Source of the DNA: DT-111 sp965263225
GTDB taxonomy: Bacteria > Bacteroidota > Bacteroidia > Chitinophagales > Saprospiraceae
Assembly (NCBI GenBank): GCA_965263225.1
Contig: CBDHHG010000051.1
Coordinates: forward strand, 620,001-684,000
Length of the DNA stretch: 64,000 nt
Reading direction: 5' to 3'
Below are positions 17,201 through 23,649 of the stretch, in pieces. The position numbers were made by a program, and so were the translations under genes. The stretch's first letter is position 1. Every line of letters starts with the position of its first letter. The notes under the pieces were generated by a model, which ran no database searches, was not told the origin of the DNA, and was given only the letters and a program-made list of their open reading frames with translations.

Positions 17201-18146
17201 AGTCCACTGTGAGATCATCACATTGAATAGAAGGGGCAAAAAAGGAAGAAACAGATTGCCCACATATTCCTACATTGTATTGGAAATCTCTCCGCGTAGT
17301 AGAGATTAATTTCCCATCCCGATATTCTTCAATACAAATCCCAACCACAAACTGGCCGATGGTATTGGGTAATCCAGTTAGCAGGCCAGTTTCCGGATTG
17401 ATTTCCAAGGGTTCTCCTCCCGGAGCCCCATTTAGCATATTGTCTACACTGTAGGGAGGATCGATCCAGGTAATAGCCTGATAAGGAGGGGGATTCGGCG
17501 GCTGCGGTTGGGGAATCATTTGGTTAGCCCCTTGCAAGGGGGTACAAAGCCGATAAACAATGGAATCACCATCCAAATCGATCGCTGACTGATCAAAAGA
17601 AATGGGCTGGTCCACACAAATATATAAAGGTGGCCATTCCTGGAACTTTGGATTGCTATTGCACTCCAGAAGTGCCTCTTCCGAAATGGTTACGCCATAT
17701 GTTGCGCCCGTTGCCAATGGTTCAACGATGTTTACAATAGTCTGATTTCGACAACAACGCTGATAAGCTAATTGATACCCCCCAATTATCGGCGGAAGCG
17801 TAATGGTTGTTCGATAGGTGGTTGTATGCACGCACACATTTGGCGGTACGACAAAGCATTCTCCACTTAATACGGGATTTAATGTATCATTATTCATCAA
17901 GGGCACCAGAACCTCTTGAAGCAGCTGATTTTCTCTATCAAAAATACCTATAGAGGCAGGGTTGTCAAACCAGGCATTCGGGTCTCCATTAAAACAATCC
18001 CTAAATATAGTCAAGGTTATCTCATACTGATCCTCCCCTAGACAGGTGTAATTCATCTCACCTCCTACAATATGAGTAGCCTTCATCAATGAAGGAAGCA
18101 AGGTAAAGATAAGGGCCAGATAAATCAGGTTGGAAATACACCGCAT
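14295..18146 (-). CDS. Giant secreted adhesin-like protein with PKD-type domains and type B T9SS sorting domain
   Basis: The 1283-residue protein begins with a Sec signal (MRCISNLIYLALIFTLLPSL) and a conserved N-terminal block (THIVGGEMNYTCLG) found in Saprospiria surface proteins. From about residue 290 to 1180 come repeated PKD/Ig-like units, each with YxWxxGD-like or WTPSGSLDNPS-like strands, and at the C-terminus the gliding-motility-associated domain (IYVPNAFTPNGDNRNDEFKV, LIIYDRWGEKVFES, GWDGSFRGK) used as type B sorting signal for the type IX system. It should be exported and fixed at or shed from the cell surface. The two WTPxGxL units near 1070-1170 and earlier ones are internal repeats. 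Adhesion is inferred, not shown. Confidence 0.9.
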   Translation of the reverse strand: MRCISNLIYLALIFTLLPSLMKATHIVGGEMNYTCLGEDQYEITLTIFRDCFNGDPNAWFDNPASIGIFDRENQLLQEVLVPLMNNDTLNPVLSGECFVVPPNVCVHTTTYRTTITLPPIIGGYQLAYQRCCRNQTIVNIVEPLATGATYGVTISEEALLECNSNPKFQEWPPLYICVDQPISFDQSAIDLDGDSIVYRLCTPLQGANQMIPQPQPPNPPPYQAITWIDPPYSVDNMLNGAPGGEPLEINPETGLLTGLPNTIGQFVVGICIEEYRDGKLISTTRRDFQYNVGICGQSVSSFFAPSIQCDDLTVDFQNTSEGANNFQWLFLEGETTLGTSTAFSPSYTFPDTGPYQVMLIAEPGESCRDTFIRSIQLNDNSLVPDFDLGIDQCSDTLFLSVNETSVDPGGTPSQWTWEILPEGRTFQGRNPDLFTVVDGEVTVRLTITAANGCVSELEKTVVSNAIQVPRLNDTLRICQGETIRIGSLEFQNYQLEWTPSGSLDNPSISNPQASPTSTTLYQLSISNQNQCFYQDSVLVLVDQVQAEFPADTAICDQRILLSVVAEEELSYQWSETPDFSEIISMEAVAELEPMGPTPYYVKVENEFGCQAVDTILVAGNAVDIEALDPEVACLGDTIKIEFINEDQEDQLQIEWEDNPRILDTDGLMASVAADSGGVIPITAVVQNQFGCETTDTFEVRTIDTADGANFFSITACSDFNVQFLSESTNAAFYRWNFGDPANPNATDQGVPATHRYEAAGVYTVTVFVEGNEACLDTFTQEITLEDPQIVPDFDWEIESCGDSTRVRFQNTSSNDQSTIVDWTWRFADTLIRGGEVVELTFDSTQLIQSTLIMESSDGCLDSLVQTISIPVIEALSQDSLKLCYGDSIGLNPEGNPSLIYNWEPNQGLNDPSFFNPIAGPLSTTTYSVLIITTDSICQLEQEVFVEVSNPIEYMLSEDQILCEERFDLTVEVDGVIDVSWATDSLFQNILGTTPNLTVEPSGPQTYFLRLEDELGCTAQDQVFIDGQAIRVMLGGEETICIGDTAELFVNVLDQEDVVINWSPTGEIIGPSNTASILVSPSEESTFEVSISNTAGCRLDTSIVLNIFDFVPPLEIIADRDTVRDGESAQLMATENGGYIYQWVPDPTLDALDVFDPIASPLETTTYELNIRDQNGCLNQAFITIVVFNPACLPPFIYVPNAFTPNGDNRNDEFKVYGDPIDELELIIYDRWGEKVFESSQKEEGWDGSFRGKALASDVYAYYVRVRCFDGVEYITKGNVTLIR

Positions 18147-18249
18147 AAGTTTGAAGTACTGTTGGCAACACTATAATCACAGAAAACTCAATATATAACA
18201 ACCTCAATATAAGTATGAGAATACAATTATCCTAGAAGATATGACGGGC

Positions 18250-18331
18250 ATTTTTCAACCTATGCTACGTTGCAAAAATCCTTGGTTAGCTATGGCTAGC
18301 CGCGGTTTTTGCGCCTTGCCTAGATTGAAAA
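18250..18331. repeat. Large imperfect palindrome, REP/MITE-like candidate
   Basis: About 82 bases fold as one long hairpin. TTTTCAA at 18252-18258 pairs with TTGAAAA at 18325-18331; GCAAAAATCC pairs with GGTTTTTGC with one bulge; the inner arm is GGTTAGC with GCTAGCC around a short loop. It lies in the spacer between the divergent 18146 and 18509 genes. Its length and shape suit an extragenic palindrome or a small non-autonomous element. Copy number elsewhere is unknown. Confidence 0.45.
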
Positions 18332-18508
18332 CTCCCTTAGTCAGATACTTTAGCCTAATTATATCCTCATACTTAAATCAAATTATTTCACAATTTGCTG
18401 AAGTGCGCCGACTATGCATCAGCAGCAAGAATCTTTTTCCGTGTCTCCCCGATAATTTCCCTGGAACAAGATCGAGATATACTATATTTACCTCCAATCC
18501 TTAATTGT

Positions 18509-20014
18509 ATGAAAATTTTCTCTGCCGTTCAAATTCGACAGTGGGATCACTTTACCATTCAACAAGAGCCCATCTCCTCTTATGCCTTAATGGAAAGAGC
18601 CTCTAATCGATTTGTGCAGTGGCTCAGTTCGAAATATCCCCGTACAGATCGACAGATTTGCATCTTCTGCGGCAGCGGTAACAATGGTGGGGACGGATTT
18701 GCAGTAGCGCGACTCTTACATCAACTCTTCTATAAGGTCATTGTATTTCAATGTGAAATAGGAGAAGCTAGCCCAGATTGTGCCAGGAATGCGCAACAGC
18801 TAAAGGATCTCAAATCTATCACCTGGCATCCGATTAGAAAGGATGATCCGCTCCCAGCCCTATCTAGAGATTGTCTTGTCATAGATGCTTTATTTGGCTC
18901 GGGCTTAAACCGGCCTATAGAAGGTTATTGGGCAGCCTTGGTCAATCATATCAATGCTTCATCTGAAGAAATTGTAGCCATTGATATCCCATCGGGTCTT
19001 TACAGCGATCGATCTAGCCTGGATCAAGTGACGATCAAAGCTCAAGCCACCCTTAGCTTTGAAAGGCCTAAACTAGCCTTCTTTTTCCCTCAGAATTACC
19101 GTGCTGTCGGGGAATGGAGCTATACCACCATTGGTTTACATCCTGGTTTTGAGGCACAGATTCCCAGTAGGTATCACCTGATCACAAGAACATATGTGCA
19201 AGGAAAGTTAAGAGTTAGAAAGAAATTTGATCACAAGGGAACTAATGGGCATGCTTTACTTGTTGTAGGAAGTTATGGAAAGATAGGTGCAGGAGTTTTA
19301 GCGGCGAGAGCTTGTTTGCGGATGGGTGTAGGTCTTCTAAGTATTAATGCTCCTCAATGTGGTTACAATATCCTTCAAAGTCAGGTTCCTGAAGCGATGG
19401 TGCTAGCGGATCCAGATGAAAAATTTTGGTCTAAGGCTCCGAATGTGGATACTTATAAAGCCATTGGTATTGGTTGTGGACTTGGTCAGGCCGAATCCTC
19501 AAAACAGGCCTTAGTTGATTTATTGACATCTACAAAGCGGCCAATTGTTTTGGATGCAGATGCCTTAAACATCATTAGCCAGCATCCCGCCTATTTGGAT
19601 AAAATTCCCAAGAACAGTATTCTCACTCCACATCAGAAGGAATTTCAGCGGCTATTTGGCGAAACCACTGATGACTTTGCCAGACTTGCACTCCTACAGG
19701 CTAAAGCGCAAGAACATCAGCTAGTGATCCTTTTGAAAGGGGCACATACCATAATTGCTTTGCCAAACGGGGATTGTTTTTTTAATAATACAGGAAACTC
19801 AGGTATGGCAACTGGTGGAAGTGGAGATGTACTGACGGGGATGATCACTAGTCTATTAGCCCAAGGCTATCCACCTCCTGATGCTACCCTCATCGGTGTA
19901 TATATGCACGGAAAATCAGGTGATCTGGCAGCACAAGAATGGAGCGAAAGCGCCTTGTTACCAAGTGATCTAATCAACTATATTGGAGAAGTATTTCTAA
20001 GCTTAAAAACATAA
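18509..20014 (+). CDS. nnr: Bifunctional NAD(P)H-hydrate epimerase / ADP-dependent dehydratase
   Basis: The enzyme repairs hydrated NAD(P)H: the N-terminal epimerase inverts the R-hydrate and the C-terminal kinase-like domain dehydrates the S-hydrate using ADP. The chosen ATG at 18509 gives 501 residues; an upstream in-frame codon at 18395 adds a non-homologous 38-residue extension. The N-terminal YjeF_N domain shows GSGNNGGDGFAVARLL (about 55-70) and ALFGSGL. The C-terminal YjeF_C domain opens near residue 255 and carries the GNSGMATGGSGDVLTGMI signature (about 425-445) typical of the ribokinase-like dehydratase. It is followed after 3 bases by the sirtuin gene, so the two form an operon around NAD metabolism. 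Confidence 0.95.
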   Translation: MKIFSAVQIRQWDHFTIQQEPISSYALMERASNRFVQWLSSKYPRTDRQICIFCGSGNNGGDGFAVARLLHQLFYKVIVFQCEIGEASPDCARNAQQLKDLKSITWHPIRKDDPLPALSRDCLVIDALFGSGLNRPIEGYWAALVNHINASSEEIVAIDIPSGLYSDRSSLDQVTIKAQATLSFERPKLAFFFPQNYRAVGEWSYTTIGLHPGFEAQIPSRYHLITRTYVQGKLRVRKKFDHKGTNGHALLVVGSYGKIGAGVLAARACLRMGVGLLSINAPQCGYNILQSQVPEAMVLADPDEKFWSKAPNVDTYKAIGIGCGLGQAESSKQALVDLLTSTKRPIVLDADALNIISQHPAYLDKIPKNSILTPHQKEFQRLFGETTDDFARLALLQAKAQEHQLVILLKGAHTIIALPNGDCFFNNTGNSGMATGGSGDVLTGMITSLLAQGYPPPDATLIGVYMHGKSGDLAAQEWSESALLPSDLINYIGEVFLSLKT

Positions 20015-20017
20015 ACC

Positions 20018-20707
20018 ATGAAAAAAATTGCTGTCTTAACGGGTGCCGGAATCAGCCAAGAAAGTGGTATCAAGACTTTTAGGGATGCTGACGGATTATG
20101 GGAAGGACACGATGTTATGGAGGTAGCTTCTCCCCAGGGTTGGCAAAGAAATCCGGATTTGGTATTGGACTTCTACAATCAAAGACGCCAACAATTGCGA
20201 CAGGTCCTACCTAATCAAGCACATATCAGTTTGGCCAGGCTAGAATCCAGCTATGCCACTACTGTGATCACACAAAACGTTGATGATTTACACGAGCGGG
20301 GCGGTAGCTCAAATATTATACATCTCCATGGTGAATTATTGAAATCGAGAGGTGTAAAATATCCTTTTGATATCTATCATCAAGACGGAGACATCAAACT
20401 GGGTGATATGTGCCCGCAGGGTAGTCAGCTAAGACCACACATCGTCTGGTTTGGAGAAGCTGTTCCGATGCTAGAAGAGGCTGTCCCTGTCGTAGCCAAT
20501 GCGGACATTGTGATAATTATCGGCACTTCCATGCAGGTTTATCCTGCGGCAGGCTTGGTGGGATTAGCTCAAGATCATGCGGATATCTTCTACATTGATC
20601 CCAGACCCGCCATCAACCACGAACTATCTTTGGCTAAAAACCTAGAGGTAATTGAAGCAAAAGCGACAGTGGGTGTAAAAGAACTAGTAGATCGATTACT
20701 TGGGTAA
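20018..20707 (+). CDS. cobB: Sirtuin-type NAD-dependent protein deacylase
   Basis: Sirtuins remove acyl groups from lysine using NAD. The 229-residue protein shows the NAD-binding GAGISQESGIKTFRD (9-23), TQNVDDLHERGG (85-96) and catalytic His104 in HLHGEL. FYNQRR at 52-57 supplies Tyr53 and Arg56, the pair that reads negatively charged acyl groups in E. coli CobB and SIRT5, so desuccinylase activity is expected. The usual four-cysteine zinc module between residues about 107 and 140 is missing: only Cys132 remains. It is translated from an ATG 3 bases after the nnr stop. Function is confident; exact acyl preference is inferred. Confidence 0.92.
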   Translation: MKKIAVLTGAGISQESGIKTFRDADGLWEGHDVMEVASPQGWQRNPDLVLDFYNQRRQQLRQVLPNQAHISLARLESSYATTVITQNVDDLHERGGSSNIIHLHGELLKSRGVKYPFDIYHQDGDIKLGDMCPQGSQLRPHIVWFGEAVPMLEEAVPVVANADIVIIIGTSMQVYPAAGLVGLAQDHADIFYIDPRPAINHELSLAKNLEVIEAKATVGVKELVDRLLG

Positions 20708-20718
20708 TCGATCTACTA
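20685..20718. terminator. Perfect 15-bp hairpin across the cobB stop codon
   Basis: TAGTAGATCGATTAC at 20685-20699 pairs perfectly with GTAATCGATCTACTA at 20704-20718 around a 4-base loop. The stop TAA at 20705-20707 lies in the stem. It separates convergent cobB and the gene at 20727. No T-run follows on either strand, so this is a terminator without the classic tail, or an RNA-stability element. Confidence 0.55.
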
Positions 20719-20726
20719 CGAAAGAA

Positions 20727-21440
20727 TTACTCTCCGGCTCTTTCTGTACCTTGTAATCGATGGAACAAAGAAATTCCTCCGAAACTGTACCAATCACGTT
20801 TATCACTTGCCCCCGATATACTGACACCGTCTAAATAGTCCGTAAATGCGTAGCGCATCCCAAATTCAAAAGCCACCACCCACAAGTCATTTACATCATA
20901 TTTAACACCTAATCCCCCAAGTAGAACAAAACGGTTTTGGAAATAGCTTTCATTCTGATCCCGTTCAATCCATTCTAATATATGCTCTTCTGTTGTTCTA
21001 GAAAAGTCAAGTTCTGGATTCATAAAAGCATAGCCAGGTCCAAAAAACAAGAAAGGAGAAAAGAAAGATTTCTTTTGATTGATAGATAAATAATGTTGTT
21101 CGCCAAATGGCTCCCATTCGATTCGGAAAGATATCTCCGTGAAATTATTTTCAAAGCGTACCGCTCGATTTTGGCGATACTGTTCGGTGTAATTGAAGTC
21201 ATCCCCAGTTAATTTCCCAAAAAGGATGTTACCTCGTATAGCCCAATTATAGTTCAGTAGGTATCTACCCCCAACCCCAAAGCTCAAATTACCTTCCTTG
21301 AACAGAGGTAAATTACCTTCTACTAGATCCCCTTGGTAGTTAGCCAAGCCCACAACTGCTCCAGCTTCCCAGCGATACTGCCCGGCCAGTTGTCCGCTTA
21401 GAATCAGGGTAAAAAACAATAGGATGTAGTTCTTCTTCAT
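20727..21440 (-). CDS. DUF6089-type outer-membrane protein
   Basis: The 237-residue product has a Sec signal (MKKNYILLFFTLILSGQLAG) and a beta-barrel pattern starting GAVVGLANYQGDLVEGNLPL, characteristic of DUF6089 proteins of Bacteroidota. The C-terminal part (YDVNDLWVVAFEFGMRYAFTDYLDG, ending WYSFGGISLFHRL) has the barrel-closing aromatic residues. It is about half the length of its neighbour at 21541-23175, to which it is clearly paralogous in the barrel region, but it lacks the thrombospondin repeats and OmpA domain. The two lie in tandem on the minus strand, 100 bases apart. Function unknown. Confidence 0.85.
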   Translation of the reverse strand: MKKNYILLFFTLILSGQLAGQYRWEAGAVVGLANYQGDLVEGNLPLFKEGNLSFGVGGRYLLNYNWAIRGNILFGKLTGDDFNYTEQYRQNRAVRFENNFTEISFRIEWEPFGEQHYLSINQKKSFFSPFLFFGPGYAFMNPELDFSRTTEEHILEWIERDQNESYFQNRFVLLGGLGVKYDVNDLWVVAFEFGMRYAFTDYLDGVSISGASDKRDWYSFGGISLFHRLQGTERAGE

Positions 21441-21540
21441 TTTCGGATAGTTTTAAAATAGACAAAAGAAGTAATGGATTGAAAACTGATTTGTTAAAGC
21501 GAGATGAAGCTAGTTTTCACCTTTTGGAAGTATGGCCGTT

Positions 21541-23175
21541 TTATTTAATGTAAAGCTCGAACTCGACACGACGGTTTAGTTTACGACCAGCAGCAGTAGT
21601 ATTATCACCAATTGGTTGGTCCTCGCCAAACCCTTCATAATTCATACGGGTTTTGTCGATGCCATTTTTAGATAAGTAGTTAAAACAGGAACGGGCACGA
21701 CGTCTGGAAAGATCTAAATTTAACTTATCATTTCCTCGACTATCCGTATGCCCTCCAATTTTTAGTGAGTAGTACGGATATTCCCCTAAAATGTTCGCAA
21801 TTTCTTCGAGAGTTTTCAAAGAATTCTTTTTGATCACGTCACTTCCGGTTTCAAACTCAATGGCCTTCGAGGCAAAGGTAAGCACTTTCTTCGCTTCTTC
21901 AGAAATATCGGGACATCCTTCTTTTGATTTTAAGCCTGCTAAATCCGGACACTTATCCGCTAGATCTGCTACACCATCTCGATCCTGATCTGGGCAACCC
22001 TTAGCCCCCAATAAGCCAGGCACATCTGGACAAAGATCATCACTATCAGGTGTACCATCTTGGTCCGAATCTGTGAACAGACATCCATAACATTCCGCGT
22101 AGCCAGCCTGATCAGGACAAGCATCCTGCCAATCAGGTACACCATCTTCATCAGCATCTGGACAACCATTCAATGCCAGCGGGCCAGCTAGAAAAGGACA
22201 GGTATCTTCCTTATCGGCTATTCCATCCTTATCCGAATCTGGACAACCATTGGTAGCTTCCGTACCGGGTTCATCCGGACATTGATCCAAAATGTCATTC
22301 ACGAGATCACTATCCCGGTCCGGACATCCATTCATAGCCATGGTTCCTTTTTGATCCGGACAAACGTCTTCCAAATCTTCTACCCCATCTCCATCTCTGT
22401 CCGGGCAACCATAAGCCGAATAACTTCCTGCTACCCTCGGGCATTTGTCTTCCTTATCAACTATGCCATCATTATCCGCATCTTTGGGACCAAATCTAAA
22501 GGAATAGGTAAGTCCTCCAAAAGTATACCAATCATTTTTTTCTGGATTACCCGTATAGCTGATCCCATCCAAATAGTCTGTAAAAGCCGTCCTTAACCCA
22601 AGCTCCAAACTAATCACAGCTTTTTTCCCTAAATCACGCTTTAGTCCAACCCCCATCGGAATGCTCACACTTGATTGTGAACCTTCATTCGGCCTGTCCC
22701 TCTGAATTCTTTCAAACCACATTTCGCGAGAAGCCAGGGAAAAATCAGGCTGCGCATCCCAAAATGTCATTCCAATACCAGCAAAAATATAGGGTGAGAA
22801 TATTTTTCGGAACCGATGATCATCTCGATATCTTCTTTTGCCGAAGGGTTCCCAGGTGAGTACGATACTTGCTTCCGTGATATCCGTATCAAAGCTAAAG
22901 CTTCGGTCAATTATATTTTGGTCTTCAAAGTTACTATCCTGGCCACTAATTTTGGCTCGAATCCCTCCTAAACGCAGGCCCCATTCATTACCAAAAATAA
23001 ATGTACCGCTTAGACCATAAGCAGCCTGTGTTTCATTAAAGAAAGGAACCCTAGTTTCGACCAAGTCTCCTAAATAATTGGCTCCCCCTCCAAAAAAGCC
23101 AAGCTCAAATTGAGCTTGCGAGTTGGCATTAATTGCCAACAGCAAAATAATTGTGGTGTAGTAATACCTTCTCAT
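21541..23175 (-). CDS. OmpA-family outer-membrane protein with seven thrombospondin type 3 repeats
   Basis: The start is set at 23175 (MRRYYYTTIILLLAINANSQ signal); the longer frame from 23244 adds an implausible extension. Of 544 residues, about 20-235 form a DUF6089 beta-barrel, about 236-430 are seven DxDxDG-type calcium-binding repeats (DADNDGIVDKED, DRDGDGVEDLED and so on) each with CP-GC cysteine pairs, and the C-terminus (about 440-544) is an OmpA peptidoglycan-binding domain with IGGHTDSRGNDKLNLDLSRRR and the final RRVEFELYIK. It should link the outer membrane to the cell wall and serve as a rigid, calcium-stabilised spacer. It is the longer paralogue of the 20727-21440 gene. Confidence 0.93.
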   Translation of the reverse strand: MRRYYYTTIILLLAINANSQAQFELGFFGGGANYLGDLVETRVPFFNETQAAYGLSGTFIFGNEWGLRLGGIRAKISGQDSNFEDQNIIDRSFSFDTDITEASIVLTWEPFGKRRYRDDHRFRKIFSPYIFAGIGMTFWDAQPDFSLASREMWFERIQRDRPNEGSQSSVSIPMGVGLKRDLGKKAVISLELGLRTAFTDYLDGISYTGNPEKNDWYTFGGLTYSFRFGPKDADNDGIVDKEDKCPRVAGSYSAYGCPDRDGDGVEDLEDVCPDQKGTMAMNGCPDRDSDLVNDILDQCPDEPGTEATNGCPDSDKDGIADKEDTCPFLAGPLALNGCPDADEDGVPDWQDACPDQAGYAECYGCLFTDSDQDGTPDSDDLCPDVPGLLGAKGCPDQDRDGVADLADKCPDLAGLKSKEGCPDISEEAKKVLTFASKAIEFETGSDVIKKNSLKTLEEIANILGEYPYYSLKIGGHTDSRGNDKLNLDLSRRRARSCFNYLSKNGIDKTRMNYEGFGEDQPIGDNTTAAGRKLNRRVEFELYIK

Positions 23176-23566
23176 TTCCAACACTTTTATACCCCAGAAT
23201 GATATCTCAAAACAAAAAACGTTCTTCAAGACCATGATCTGCATGCTCTAATTCAATAAAGGTTTTTGTGCTTGACCAATTTAACTAGTCAGCTACACAA
23301 TTCAACCTACGTTATATTGCATTGAGGTAGACCAGCTCCTAGTGAAGCTCATTGAAGTTTTCTCAAGTATGTGATGGGAACGGTACTGAAAAAAGGGGTC
23401 AGTGGCGTCCCTTTTGCTTTAAGCCTAACCGGCTTAGGAGGGCGAAATTATTGTATGTGTATTGGACTCTAAATCTATCACTTTATACAAATGTACTAAA
23501 AGCCAGGGGATATAGCGCAAATTATATAAAAAATAACGTTCAAATGTAACCCATCTAGCCATTAAA
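23176..23566. other. Intergenic region with two hairpins
   Basis: No convincing gene between the DUF6089/OmpA gene start and the nrdA terminator. Hairpins are AAAAGGG (23391-23397) with CCCTTTT (23409-23415), and TAAGCC (23420-23425) with GGCTTA (23431-23436). They may belong to the leader of the OmpA gene, which reads leftward, or be remnants; no clear promoter was identified. Confidence 0.35.
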
Positions 23567-23601
23567 AAAGAAGGCCCAGTAAGTTCACCAGAGCCTTCTT
23601 T
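23567..23601 (-). terminator. Terminator of the nrdB-nrdA operon
   Basis: AAAGAAGGC (23567-23575) pairs with GCCTTCTTT (23593-23601). On the minus strand the stem is followed by TTTAATGG after the T-rich arm, giving an uninterrupted run of six T in the transcript. It lies 49 bases beyond the nrdA stop. Confidence 0.75.
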
Positions 23602-23649
23602 GTAAAAGTATCAGTAAATTAGGTTAACCACTATTTTTTGGACGATTGC

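Noticed and set aside
18241..18504. 87-codon frame across the palindromic element
   Set aside because: It runs through the inverted repeat and has no protein features; the structure explains the region better.
21900..22500. Periodic DNA repeats resembling a CRISPR or tandem array
   Set aside because: The periodicity comes from thrombospondin type 3 repeats inside the coding OmpA-type gene; spacers and repeat identity do not fit an array.
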